From contig CM068373.1 in the NCBI GenBank assembly GCA_034769895.1, positions 283,497,379-283,561,378 of the forward strand: a DNA stretch of 64,000 nucleotides, written 5' to 3'. Every line of letters starts with the position of its first letter. Position 1 is the first letter of the stretch. The position numbers and the translations under genes were made by a program. Source of the stretch: Magicicada septendecula (lineage: Eukaryota; Arthropoda; Insecta; Hemiptera; Cicadidae). This document shows, piece after piece, positions 42,401 through 54,459 of the stretch. The notes under the pieces are model-generated. The model saw nothing but the letters and a program-made list of their open reading frames with translations. It did not search any database and was not told the origin of the DNA.

Positions 42401-44050
42401 ACGTTACAAGTATTATAAAAAAAATTACACAAATACAATACCATGTACTCAACGCAACTATGAAGTGTATCACACCGGCCAGGTCGTAGGATTTTTTTAT
42501 TCTCGTTGCGTCAAGTATATGTAGTTGCACAATAATAAAATAATTTTCATAGAGGAGTGAAATGTTGATGACATGAAATAATTAATTAAAACCGTTCAAA
42601 ATAATCATTCTATGCTTTATTAATATTAATAGAAAATATGCAAATATTAAAATATCGAATTATAAAAATAAAAGAAATATTCTCTTTTATAAGTTTACAA
42701 AAAATACAATATAACCTTCTATGCTGTTCATAACATATAAAAATAAACAACCATATAATCTTACTAGCTAAACAGACATGTTAAACAAATTATCTAAACA
42801 CTTTTTATTTCAGTGTGTCTGACTTTGACTCAAATTTTAAATAATAATAGCAACTCATTTACAAACAAAAATAATATTAAATCTCAAGAATAAAACTAAT
42901 TGCTGCTATAAACAAAATAAAAAACTAACATATACTTCCAACCTGTTATTTATTTCTGCTGACACACCCAAATTTTAACATACAACAGATTAGTATTTAT
43001 AAATTTTCTTTTAAATTAAATTATTTTCTTTAACTACCTGTACCATTTAAATTCATGTACAGTGATTATATTTAAAACTTTAAGCCTTTACTGTTCATTT
43101 ATACGTTTCTTTTTTTGTTTTTTTAAGAGTTCTTTTCACAAACCAAAATATAATTTGTTTATTCATCACCTGCGTACTGCCGATACCTGGCAGACCTGCA
43201 CATACCTGGGTACTGTGTTACCCTTGCGTGTGTGTGTGTTTGTCCTGAATCCTGAGAATTTTATGATGATGATTATACTGATGCTGTGTTCTCTGTCTCT
43301 ACGGATTGTTGTTTGTGATGGTCCAGAGTTCCTCCATAACTCTTGGTGTATGTGGTAAAGATGTTCAATCGGTCGGCAGACCAGCAGCGTGACGTTGTGT
43401 GAAGATATCTTGAGTCTCTCTGAGATCGCCCCAAAATTGCCGGTGGTATTTATACTAGACGGCGATCTGATAAGTCCTGGACCGTTTTCGACCTGTTAGA
43501 TATTGTCACTTCGTGCAAAGCGTCTTTTTAATTACAAATCACTTTTTGGTTCGTTTTCGCGATTTCGTAAGTATACTCGCAGCACGAGCAAAATCATCGT
43601 TTGGGTAATTTTTTGCTGGTCACTCACATATAACACACTTATTAATTACACTAGTAAATAACATTAAATTACCTAGCGTCTTTATTATTGCACATTTCTG
43701 TAATAATTTACATCACCAAATTCGTTAAAAATTCCTTAATATAATGGTGTCTTTATAATTGGGGTAAGTCTTTGTTCACAGGTTTAAAACGTATTAATTA
43801 GTTTATTTTTATCCGGTTAAAACCTGATTACAGAGAAACCAACAATTCGTACGCATCGCCCCATCGTAGACTTTGCCTGTCGTAGCTTGCGTTCACACAC
43901 ACAAACACACAAGCGCTGTAATCACTCGCGGGGCAGGTGTACACTTTCTGACAATTCTTAGCCTCCATAATATTGTTAAAAACTGTTCATCATATATTTC
44001 CTATGCTAAATATTTACAAACATACCGCCCTGGGCAAATATGCAAATATA
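42401..44050. other. No gene recognised
   Basis: AT-rich and non-coding. At 43180-43780 a GC-richer block with a possible TATA (atttatactag) and tggtgtctttataattgggg resembles an LTR/leader, but I could not find its ends. Confidence 0.35.
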
Positions 44051-44123
44051 TGTATTGTTGCAATATATATATATATATATTTTTTTTTTTCAAACTCTTT
44101 TTGCTACAGTCCGTTTCTTGAAT

Positions 44124-44420
44124 TTACCTCAAGATATTTTTCCTTATTAGGAACATGTTTCGGATACCATTGTTTCTCATTTGTATTTGTTCAGGTATTA
44201 GTTTGTTTCGTATTTTATGTTTGTATATTTGTAAATTTTCCCAAATGTTCATTATGGTGCCTTTGTGTGGTATGTGTTTTATTAGTGTCATGTTGGTTAT
44301 GTCTGGGAATTCATGTCTAGTGTTTATTGAATGTGTGGCCAAATTAGATTTGTATATTTCTGGTTTTTTGTATGCGTTTAGGTGTTCAAAATAACGTTTT
44401 TTGAGATGTTTTTTGTTTGT
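44124..44420 (-). pseudogene. Penelope-like C-terminal endonuclease segment
   Basis: The frame reads THSINTRHEFPDITNMTLIK and IMNIWENLQIYKHK, ending IRKNILR-stop. This is the part downstream of the GIY-YIG motif; the motif itself (expected near 44440) is scrambled between frames. Confidence 0.7.
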
Positions 44421-44899
44421 CCTATGTGTCCACTTATTGCAATCTTGTCATTCAATTTTGTATATACCATTGGTTGTTGTATTATCTTTGGTGTGTGGGT
44501 TATTTAGTTTTTTTAGATAATTTTTGTTAGTTTTGTATGCTATTTTAATGTCTGTGTTTTTAAACAGTTTTGTTAGCTTTGTCATTTTATTATTTATGTA
44601 TGTGAATGTGGTTCATTTTTTATTGTTGTTATTATTTTTGTTTTGTTCATTTTGATTAACTCTTAATTGTTCAGTTTTTATTTTATATTTGATTTTATTT
44701 TCTATTTTGTTTACAGTATTTATATTACATCCATTGTAATAAGCAATGTGGTATATTATACTTTTTCTTTGTCTGTTTCTTGTTTGTTTAGTGGTATTTT
44801 GTACATTCTGTTAAATAGTGAATAGAATGCTGCCATTTTATGTTGTGGTGGGTGGTCAGAATGGTTAGGTATAATGATGTTAGTGGAAATTGGTTTTCT

Positions 44900-45367
44900 C
44901 TATATTGCGTATTGTACGTGGTTATTATATCTTGTGATAGTTATATCTAAATAGTTGATTTTGTTATGATTTTCTTTTCCTTCTGTGAATTGTATTTTTG
45001 GATGTATGTTATTGATTTGTTTTAATATGTTATCTGCATTTGTATTTTTGTTACTTGATACATATAGCCCATCATCTACTACATATCTTATCCAAATGCC
45101 ATTTGGATCAAAGTAATTTATAATATTTTGTATTTTGGTGTCTATATGTTGTAAGAATATTTCTGCTATTATGCTAAATAATAGAGATCCCATTGCCAAT
45201 CCTTCTTGTTGTTGATAAATTTTGCTATTGAATTCAAAGTAATTTTGTTTTAGTATTAGTTGGAGGCTATTTTTTATTTCAGTTATATATTGTGTGTCTT
45301 CATTTTGTTCTTTAAGTTTGTTTATTATTATATCTATTGTTTCATCAGTTGGAATGTTGGTGTACAT
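44900..45367 (-). pseudogene. Penelope-like reverse transcriptase core
   Basis: The 155-residue frame shows MYTNIPTDE, QQEGLAMGSLLFSIIAEIFL and the catalytic region IWIRYVVDDGLYVSSN, then INYLDITITR, the characteristic Penelope motif order. The frame is open here but broken on both sides. Confidence 0.85.
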
Positions 45368-45760
45368 ATTTGTGATCTCATGTGATGTGAAAAATGTGTT
45401 TTCATCTATATATATTACCTTTAGTTTGTCTATTAATTCGTACGTATTTTTTTTGTGTGATAATTATTTTTTAGATGGTTACTTTTTAGTTTTTGTGCTA
45501 TTATTTTTGCTATTTTGTATGTAGGTGCTTTTTTGAAGTTGATTAATGGTCGCACTGGGTGTTTAATTTGTGTATTTTTATTAGGCTATTCATTTTAGGT
45601 GGTTCTAGATTATTATTTATATATATATGTCTGTATTTTTATTGTTGAAAATGTTTTTAGCTGTTTTTATTAGTTTTATTGTTTGTTTAAGATATTTTTC
45701 TGTTGGGTCTTTATTTAATTGTATGCAATCATTTTTGTTGATGAAGTCTTCAGTTGGCCT

Positions 45761-46384
45761 TTTTAAAATTTATTCCATGCAACTGTTTTAACATTATGTT
45801 GAAACAACACCAACTACACATTAACACAACTTTAATATATTTTAGTTTTTTGTCGACGGGGTGGGGCAAAAATTCAATACGAACAAAATACTTGAAGCCT
45901 ATATTAGATTGGTTGGTGAGACACCTGTGGCCAGACATGTTTGTCAGTAAGAGCCGGCCGCGTTTGCAATACTTGCCTTGAGTACGTTGTCATCTCCGCC
46001 AACCTTTCCACTAATAGAAAAATTCCCTGACTTTTTATTAACCCAATATTTTCTGGCTTATGTTAAACAAAAGCAACTTAATGTTCCATACCATACGGTT
46101 GCAGAGAGAGTTCTCACAACGGGGGGGGGGGGGTAAAGCTGGTGTGACGTAAGCAAACTACTTCCCAACCTGCAAACATTAGCACAAATCTCATTCGTGG
46201 TTCCTCGGTGTTGCAGACAGACAGGTCACGAATATTTCACAGCAAGAAATATGGATGAGTCCTGAAGAAGCTAAATATAACTTCTAGCCATAAAATGTAT
46301 ATTATGGTGTTTGACCAAGTGAGACAATGAAAGTATATTTTTGTCTTAATATACGAATTTAAAGATATAATTTATAAGAAAAGA
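45761..46384. other. No gene recognised
   Basis: Non-coding, with a G13-14 run near 46121-46133. Confidence 0.4.
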
Positions 46385-46670
46385 AAATGTTTTATCAAGG
46401 TGCTGCCTGTTCCGCCTTCAAAGAGACACCCATCTCTTTCTAGACTTACCCACACACCTGTGTCCTATAGATTTATATTTCCAGACTTGTGTAGCCAGTC
46501 TTGAGTCTGACATCCTTCCTAAGTGTTTTTTTTTTTTTACCGTTGTTTGTAATATTTTAATTTTTCATTCAAGTTAAAAACTTGTAAATCTTTTGTTGTG
46601 GCCTCATTCTTTATACAGCCGAGTTTCGAACACCTATTAAGAACGCCATTTCCGAGGCCTGAGGTATTTT
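46385..46670 (-). pseudogene. LINE 3' fragment
   Basis: Third copy of the 3' region at 33395 and 37020 (cttacccacacacctgtgtc-like). Only the last 280 bases are present. Confidence 0.7.
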
Positions 46671-46899
46671 AAAAAGACTGATATCTCTTTAAAATTTTCT
46701 AAAGTTAAAAGTGCAACAGTTATGCTTATGAGTTAGTGTTTCTTCACGGAAAAAGTACGAAAATCTTGTGCTTCGAAGTCTCTGCACTTTATTGTCTCCT
46801 TAGTAGAGAATTCAAGAGGTAGATGACTTTAGGCAATAGCATACATAATATCAATAATTAAGTTTTACAAATCGCTTCATTAGATTTGCAAACAGTACA

Positions 46900-47540
46900 G
46901 TGTCAAAATCTCCACTGTAAAAAACAAAGGTAATGGCATTTCAAGACAAGAAACTGACAAGAACAAAAATACTGATTAATGATCAAATTCTAGACCAGAT
47001 AAGTAAATTTAATTATTTGGGAAATGATATAATCTAGGATATAGGAATTATGATATTGACGATAAGTTAGGTAAGTTCCAGAGGATCTGCGGGACAGTCA
47101 ACCGTAGTTTTAGAGACAGTGTACGTCATGATACAAAATTAAAGTTTTACAAAGTTATTGCAGTCCCTATACTGTCCTATGGGTGCACGTTATAGACGAA
47201 AACCAAGAAACAAACAGTAAAACATACAGACCTCTCAAATAGCGTTCTTACGAAGAGTTAAAACGGTGTTCTAAATTGATCGTGTAAAGAATAAGGCCAT
47301 AAGAGAAGACTTACAAGTTTTTAACTTAAATGAAAAATTACAACATTACAAACAACGGTACAAAGAACACTAGGATGAGTTCAGATTCAAGTGGACAAAC
47401 AAGTCTGGAAATACAAAACCTATAGAGCACAAGTGTGTGGGTACATCCAGGAAGAATGGCTGAGGACTTTTGAAGTCAGAACAGGCAGTACCTTGCCTAA
47501 GCCGTGTTGTGAAGATAATGATGACGATGATTGTCCCCCT
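46900..47540 (+). pseudogene. LINE C-terminal relic, plus strand
   Basis: Frames read MAFQDKKLTRTKILINDQIL and ISKFNYLGNDII, then a broken thumb (FYKVIAVPILSYGC-like) and KAIREDLQVFNLNEKLQHYK. It ends in a (GAT/GAC)n run at 47512-47533. It lies head to head with the fragment at 46385. Confidence 0.75.
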
Positions 47541-47584
47541 AGCAGAGAACTGAAGAGGTAGACGACTTTAGACAATACCATATT

Positions 47585-48285
47585 TATTACTATTCCGGCT
47601 GTACAATGTTTACACATTTTCCGAAACCAAAGATTACAGAAGTGATTAAATTCTCATCTTCCACTGCTGCTTGAAGCCCATCCAAAGATCTTCTTCAATT
47701 TCCCGTTCTCTCAATATAGTCTGAATTTCTTCTATCCAGGTGATTAGGTGGTCTTCCTCTTTTCCTTCTTCCTGGTGGGGTCCATTCCATAACTCTCCTT
47801 GGCAATCTTTCCTGTGCCATTCTTTTCGTGTGTCCATACCATTGTAATTTTGTTGTTTGGATAAAATCAACAATTAAATTTTTCACGTTAATTCTGTCTT
47901 CAATGACTTCATTTCTAATTTTCTCACGTCTGCATACGCTTGCCAAACGTCTTTAAAAGTCCATCTCTGTTGTCATTAATTTTGTTCTTATTTGTTTATT
48001 AATAGTCCAAACGTCTGAGCCGTAAGTCATGATACTTTTAACAATAGTTTTAGTTTTAGTTTCTGCTGTAATTTGCTTATCCCACAGGATTCCATTTAAT
48101 GTAGATATAGCCATCACTCCCAAAATATTTCTGGATTGTATTTCTTTGTCTTGCTTCCCACTGGCCATAATGTTCACCCCTAAATACTTGTATTCCTCTG
48201 CATATGAAAACTTCCCCATGTCTTCCTCCAATATCAAGTCTTGATGAACGTCACCTATTGCCGTGTATTTTGTTTTATTCAAACA
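47585..48285 (-). pseudogene. LINE 3' fragment with (AAT)n-type end
   Basis: Frames read MNKTKYTAIGDVHQDLIL, YAEEYKYLGVNIMASGKQDK and NLIVDFIQTTKLQWYGHTKR, then GRRKRGRPPNHLDRRNSDYI. It is the longest window copy of the family at 8600-8965; one frameshift splits the two parts near 47950. The last 55 bases are the shared 3' end (cggaaaatgtgtaaacatt on the minus strand). Confidence 0.8.
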
Positions 48286-48410
48286 AATATATAATATTCA
48301 TAACAATGGCAATACAATATGTAATATTAATAATCATGTTTTACAAATCACATACATTATAAAACACTATAGACTATAAAAATTTTACAAGAGGAAATAG
48401 GTTATGCTTC

Positions 48411-49025
48411 TTGTTCTTCTTCTTCTTCTTCTTTTTCTTCCTCAGCGGCACAACAACCCGCTACTGAGTCAAGACCTGCTTTAACAGCCTCCGCCAGTTG
48501 TCCCGGTCAAGTGTAGCTGCTCTCCAGTTCAGGGTCCCAATTATATGGCACGCATCATAATTCATACCGTCTTCCCAACGTAGTTTGGGTCTACCAACTC
48601 TCCTGGTACCATATATCTGTTCTGTGAATGCCTTTCTGTGTATTTCATTCTCCCCCATTCTGATTACATGTCCAGCCCACCTGGGTCCACTAAGTTTTAT
48701 AATCTTCACAATATCCGTTTCATTCAGGAGAGTATTCAGTTCTTGCTAGGTCCTATTCTTCCATTCACTTCCCACACATATTAGACCAAAAATACTGCGG
48801 AGGATTTTGCGTTGATGAACCAGCAGGCTTGAATCAGGTTTTCTAGAAATGGTCCAGGTCTCAGAACCGTTCTGCTCTGGAACAGGGGTCTGAGACCAAA
48901 GAAGCACCTACTAGCTGAGGTAATTCTTCGCTTTATTTCTTCTGTTGTTTTCCCATCGGAGTTAACTTGGCATCCTAAATAAACAAAATTGTTGACTTTT
49001 TCGAAAGAAAGGTTATTCTTAGCTA
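48411..49025 (-). pseudogene. LINE C-terminal half with (GAA)n tail
   Basis: Minus-strand reading gives VNNFVYLGCQVNSDGKTTEE and SRCFFGLRPLFQSRTVL, then the open frame 48461-48709 (SGPRWAGHVIRMGENEIHRK, RRVGRPKLRWEDGM, DRDNWRRLLKQ). This is the RTE-like C-terminal order. The stop is followed within 30 bases by a GAA-rich tail (48411-48436). Confidence 0.8.
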
Positions 49026-49029
49026 GAGA

Positions 49030-50428
49030 AATTAATTTTAGTATCTAATAAAAGTTGAATAGTTAATTTGCAGACCGCGAGCCGTCTGCTGTCAGAACTT
49101 TTAGAATAATTTCAACGACAAGATTATTGTAATAATTTACAGAGCATTAATAGAACTTTACTATGACGAACGAAAGCTGCACATTATTATAGTTTTACGA
49201 CGTCGTCACAAAGTTTGCGCAGTGTTTCACATCTGCCGCTTGTCTCGTAAAATGCACAATTTCAGATGAAATATCGCAGTTTTGCGTGTGTTATATTACA
49301 CTCATACTGTAATATCTGTAACACTATTAACTAATTCACGTCATTAGGAAACACTGCACACAAACAATTTATCTGTGAGCTAACGAACTAGTAATCTTGT
49401 TTGACTCCAATGGTTGTGCAGTATATAAAAAGTTTTGGTAATCTCTTTACTTTACTGTGATACTTCAATTCTGATCGTTTATTTAATTATTAAAAGTTAT
49501 TTTTGAATATTATTAAAAGCAAAGTTTGAATATTAATCCCATCGACTTAACGGAAAACACAGAAGGAAAGAAGAAGTTACAGAACAAGTAAAGATAAAGA
49601 GATGTATAAGGCTGAGAGATTAAATACAAAATACCGCATATCATCGGTCGTGTACTGTTGAGAAAAAGCTCGACGGTACAGTTGTGTGTTCAGAGAATCG
49701 TGACCCGACCCATCTATCTTCGTTAGGGGGTAGAAAGATGGCAAAGATTAGATTTTGAGACTAAAAAAATAACTGTTCAACTGGTGAGCTGAACCAACAC
49801 AAGTTAATCCATTTGGTGGCGGTTCAATGAGCTTTGTTTAGTTAACTTGTCGGTAACATCGGATTTTTAGACCCACTCACGCAAGCGACCCGCACAAATT
49901 ATTCATTGACCACAAAGGTTCCTGTGAGAAGATTAATGAATGAGTGCTGTAAGCCTTATGCTGTAAACGACACGCAAAACAGCTGCAATCGATTTTACTG
50001 GGGTTTCTCCTTCATGTCTTTGCAAACAGCAATTTATAGTCTCCGTTATTCGTTTCAGTGCATTATATCTACCAGCTCCATCAACATCAACACGTACACC
50101 CAACATACAAAAATATTTTCTCCTTAACCAAAATCTAACACCATATAAAACACTTCACCAGGATTCTTCTGTGGGTCTGTGGTCAAAGTTTATACACATT
50201 ATCTTTTTTTTATTAACCTCTTGCTTTTCTCTTCTTCATGTCTTTCCAAACACCAATTTCTATTCTCCATTATTCGTTTTAATACATTATATCTACCGGC
50301 TCAGTCAATACGTACAACCATCATATAAAAATGTTTCCTCCTTGTTCTAAATCTAACATATAACATGTAAAACACTTTACCAGGCTCCTTCTGTAGTCAA
50401 AGTTTGTTCTGCTACACATTATCGTTTT
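49030..50428. other. No gene recognised
   Basis: AT-rich, non-coding. Bases 50170-50310 contain a partial local duplication of 49980-50110 (cttcatgtctttgcaaaca / cttcatgtctttccaaaca). Confidence 0.4.
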
Positions 50429-50965
50429 TACTTCCATGTTCCGTAAGGAAATACAAGTATGGTGATCGCGAACAAAAATCGTGTTTGAGATAGGGCTGAT
50501 TCTGACTGGTCTGACTGGTACTACCCTCAAAACATGAAGAAAAGTCATTTTCCGAAAAGTGTCTGTGTATAGGGTTTTCCGATGGCGAACGATAACTGCC
50601 ACAAATTCAAACAGAATCAAATAATTTTTTGGCATATGTGTCTGATTGTAGAAGACTCAAGGCCTATTGATTTTGGTGAAGATTGGTTAAGGGGGAGGGG
50701 TATTTTACCTGCAGCGTTTTATGTTTTAACATGAGTAAACTACTTTATTTTGATAGATAAAGTATCCTGAAAAGAAGGTCATAATATCCACTGTAGAAAT
50801 GTAGATGAAACATCTGTAAATGGAAAAGGTATTTGAATGGGGAGAGGCTAATTATCTATAGATGAAAATGATAGTTGAAGAGAGAGGGGATAATGTTATA
50901 TATGTATACAACGTTATCGGCAAAAAAGAAGTAGTTTTAATGGAAATATTTCATTTTATTTTGTA
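50429..50965. repeat. Dispersed repeat R, copy A
   Basis: About 530 bases align with 60906-61400 plus 61572-61615, for example tactaccctcaaaacatgaa and ttaaggggga. No coding potential. The other copy carries an inserted element. Confidence 0.8.
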
Positions 50966-51492
50966 AAAAATTAGATATTTTTTTTGAAATTATCGTACTG
51001 AATTCAAGTAAATGATTTTACACATAAATCTTAAAACTTGGAAGTAATGTATGGTTCTCAATACTGATTTTTTTTCTTATTAAACTCTTGCTTTTTGTGG
51101 CATTTTTGTTCCAAGTACAGATAAATGTGGTTAATTTGAACTTTGATAACGCCTAATTTTTTGATAATTCAATAATCTTTTGCCAACTGAATACAGTTTT
51201 ACGAATAATATAAAAAAATCAGTTAATTATATTTGTGGTTAACTGAAATAATTTTCGTGACAATAAAATTAAGAAGTATTCTTTGTTGTTGCTTAGTAAA
51301 TAAAAGACACGTACATACTGAAGGTAGCACTGTTCCCCAACCCATGTTCTTGTCGTCCTTTATTTTGTCTGTCAGTGCAAAAATAATGGCATTATAAATC
51401 TTGAAGAATTTCATCATATTCATCATATGAAGAATTTATTCTAAACAAACCAAAATTTTCAGGTTATAGGCCTAATCTAAAATCAAAAGAAA

Positions 51493-51585
51493 TTCTTCTT
51501 CTTCTTCTTCTTCTTCTTCTTCTTCTTCTTCTTCTTCTTCTTCTTCTTCTTCTTCTTCTTCTTCTTCTTCTTCTTCTTCTTCTTC
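51493..51585. repeat. (TTC)n microsatellite
   Basis: About 93 bases of pure TTC. To its right is C/T-rich sequence but no recognisable LINE. Confidence 0.95.
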
Positions 51586-51853
51586 CTCTTCCTCTTATTC
51601 TTCTCCTCTTTTCTTTCTTAAATACTTCTTTCCTTCCTTACGCTTTACACTATTCCGCCTGCTCTATTTACTAGGTTTAAAGCTTCTTTTCACATTTTTC
51701 TTGCTGTTTAACGCTCCTCCTTCCTATTTGCTTGTTTTCGAGTCTCTTCTATTTATTTTCCTCCTCAACCCAGAGTCTGGCGGACTTGCGATTCCCCCCC
51801 TCCCGAATGTACTTCCTAATGTACTTCGTAGGCTTAAACGGCCGGAGTCAATA

Positions 51854-52032
51854 TTGTTAAAATTCCTTCCCGGGATGTTTGGGCATAGTGCATTGTTTTA
51901 TGCAAAAACAGACGTTTCGACAGTGCCATCGACTGCCATCATCAGTGTAAGATCGAGTACGCCAACGTGAGGTGGTACGCGTTAGTGACCACAGATAAGG
52001 TTCACCACAGGTGGTTGAAGGAATTTTAACAA
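51854..52032. mobile_element. 179-bp element with 16-bp terminal inverted repeats
   Basis: Exact ends ttgttaaaattccttc and gaaggaattttaacaa. The interior includes agacgtttcgacagtgccat and cgactgccatcatcag. A related copy lies at 61408-61567. Non-coding. Confidence 0.75.
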
Positions 52033-52048
52033 CACAGCATCTTAATAT

Positions 52049-52601
52049 TGTTACGACGGTCTACTCGATTGTCGAAGGTACAGTGGAAACAAAAATACAT
52101 ACAAGACACTAATTAAGTCACTAATTACCAGCTTTAATTTCCACAGTTAACAGTTCGTAATTAACAACACAGTCTCTACAACAAATCAAATAAAAACTGC
52201 TCACACGCAATAAATGTCCACTAAAATTAAACACAATTGTATTACAATTACCGTCCGATTATAAAACACAACACTTAAATAATAACCACTTGAACGCGCA
52301 CAGTAATTTCGCCCGACAACAACTCATGAATCGCGCTGTCAATATATCGCTCTAATACAGAAACTTAAGGCCGCTGCCGCCAAGTATATATACCTGCGCT
52401 CACAGACCAGAATGTTCCTAATTGCGTCTTAGCGCTCGTGTGAACTACGTAATTAACTGCGGCCTTGACACAGTCCGCGCGGCTGGCGCCTTCGAGAAAC
52501 CTCTCGAAAATGCGTCGACAAGCACGTACGCCACACGCGTTACATCGAGATTCTTCTGGCACATTCGACAAACACGTAGATTTTTCTGTGATGTCATAAC
52601 A
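52049..52601 (-). repeat. Solo LTR of the tgttacgac lineage with 4-bp target duplication
   Basis: A complete 553-bp LTR (tgttacgac...gtcataaca) on the minus strand, with atat at 52045-52048 and 52602-52605. It contains the TATA region (agtatatatacctg on the plus strand). No internal sequence adjoins, so it arose by LTR-LTR recombination. Confidence 0.88.
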
Positions 52602-52679
52602 ATATATACATACTTCCTTTACCTTGTATTTCATCCATACACTGCTGTCTGGACAATCCCCTCCCATTAAGCTTCTCAA

Positions 52680-52915
52680 TCATTCTGTCGATTTGATCAG
52701 GGCGGTGAACCAGTTTGGATGGTGTAGCGAGTGACCACCCATACTGCTTTCCTCTTTCCGCAATCGTTTTAAACAGAATCCATCTTCCACTCTCTTCAAT
52801 ACCTCATCAATAGTCACTCTTACTGCCCGAGGTATTCTTAAGGGTTTTAAACAGAATCCATCTTCCGCTCTCTTCAATACCTCACGAATAGTCACTCTTA
52901 CTGTGCGCGGTATTG
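52680..52915 (-). pseudogene. Unknown coding fragment with tandem 26-codon duplication
   Basis: The minus-strand frame reads VTIREVLKRAEDGFCLKPLR followed by VTIDEVLKRVEDGFCLKRLR after a 78-base period (52766-52843 against 52844-52915), then a non-repeated stretch. The exact codon-multiple period and conservative differences suggest a once-coding sequence. I do not recognise the family. Confidence 0.4.
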
Positions 52916-53060
52916 TAAGGCAGACCTCTGCAGCACCTCACCTCAAAAGCTTCACGATTCAAGAATATTATTTTTCTATTCCAATTCATTCTGTCGATAA
53001 CCCGGTTCCACTTCAACTTTTTTGCCGTCCAGTCTCCACGAGTCCTCCTAACATTCTCGT

Positions 53061-53062
<2 letters not shown>

Positions 53063-53114
<52 letters not shown>
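53063..53114. repeat. (CT)26 tract, left arm of an inverted pair
   Basis: Fifty-two bases of pure CT, complementary to the GA tract at 53266-53316. Confidence 0.95.
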
Positions 53115-53117
<3 letters not shown>

Positions 53118-53263
53118 CGTTCTTAAACTGCCCTATGACGTAGAAATTGTGCTCCATCGTTTCACTCCTTGTCTTCGCACAGAGTGTGTTAACGTCGGCT
53201 TCATTACTTATTTATGTAGTCTCACTTCTGGTGTCACACTCCTATTTACTATGTTATTTTCAC

Positions 53264-53265
<2 letters not shown>

Positions 53266-53316
<51 letters not shown>
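53266..53316. repeat. (GA)25 tract, right arm of an inverted pair
   Basis: Fifty-one bases of pure GA; with 53063-53114 it could form a long hairpin around a 151-base loop. Confidence 0.95.
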
Positions 53317-53318
<2 letters not shown>

Positions 53319-53639
53319 GAAACATGCTCTCGTGTATTCGTGTATACATAATGAAGTGAGCAAAGTTTGCTGGCCTAGTGACGTCATCACTACTAGGTAA
53401 GATATGTCTTGTTGTAACTGCCATAACGGGGCCACACGCCCATGGTGAATTATAAATTTGTGACAAGAGAGTTTTACTTGATACCTAAATCACGGCGACA
53501 GCGATTGTTTCAAGCCAATTTTAAATAATTTGCGTTGTTCGGGTAACCAATCCTGCCTGTTCCCCCATCTTGGCACACCTTTTCGATTTATCACTTATGA
53601 TGTCAAGGCTTGTTAGTTCCCGCAATGTCTGAGGTAGGG

Positions 53640-54168
53640 CATGGCCGGCTCTAGTAGATGGCCGGAATATTAAACATGAGAACAGTGATATTTGAGGCCG
53701 ACTAGACGATCTCTTAATTATGTATTTCAATAATCCAATCGCGTCATTTTTAATTGCCGGTTAACAGCAGTTTTATAATTCTTCATTTTTTTGCAAATTA
53801 AAAGTTTATTATGTAAAATACTGTTATATTACTTAAGAAATATAACAATTAACTCATTCATATGATACCAATTCAATAATTCAAACAAAATTAATTCATT
53901 AGGCTTAACACTGATTCACTCATTTCTTCGACTTCTACGTAGAGTACTAAGTGCACACAGACCTATAATTTAGATTTAGGTCTTGTAATTCAGAATAATA
54001 ATTTAGATTACTCATGATTTTAGTAATGCTACGAAATTAAACACGTGCTATAAAAATACTATAAAATATAACATGTTTACTTTAGTTATTTTATTACACT
54101 ATGCTTATAGGCCTCAGACGCAACGTTGGCACGTTTAATATTCCGACCTTCTGTTAGAGCCGGGCATG
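53640..54168. mobile_element. CATG-bounded MITE-like element, copy 3 (529 bp)
   Basis: Same terminal repeats (catggccggctctagtaga on the left, tagagccgggcatg on the right) and interior blocks as the copies at 4894 and 5430; orientation as copy 1, length close to copy 2. Confidence 0.78.
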
Positions 54169-54317
54169 GGTAGGTACATTTTTGCTAGACAAATTTTGGG
54201 GTGCTGTATCTATTTGTTAATTCAACAATACAGCATAAAATTCTACATTCCACGCAAGCCTACATACTTACAGTCTGTACGTCGCGTAGACATAACATTG
54301 CAAAAAAATAAAGCACT

Positions 54318-54344
54318 TATTATTATTATTATTATTATTATTAT

Positions 54345-54421
<77 letters not shown>
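54318..54421. repeat. (TTA)n(GTA)n compound microsatellite
   Basis: TTA repeats pass directly into TAG/GTA repeats over about 104 bases. Confidence 0.95.
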
Positions 54422-54459
54422 CAGTCATTTTTTTGTATCGGGCATCTGATTTTTGTATC

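Larger units (their letters stand above)
44055..45760 (-). mobile_element. Penelope-like retroelement (reverse transcriptase plus GIY-YIG), degraded
   Basis: Minus-strand order: an N-terminal region with DCIQLNKDPTEKYLKQ and LEPPKMNSLIKIHKL, the reverse transcriptase frame at 44900-45367, then after frameshifts NKKHLKKRYFEHLNAYKKPE and the C-terminal endonuclease part NLATHSINTRHEFPDITNMT. This combination is specific to Penelope-like elements, whose GIY-YIG nuclease nicks the target. The 3' end runs into an (AT)n tract ending in attgcaac. Confidence 0.82.

Noticed and set aside
43180..43780. Possible additional LTR and leader
   Set aside because: A TATA-like site and a tggtgtc motif occur, but no TG/CA ends, paired LTR or target duplication could be found.
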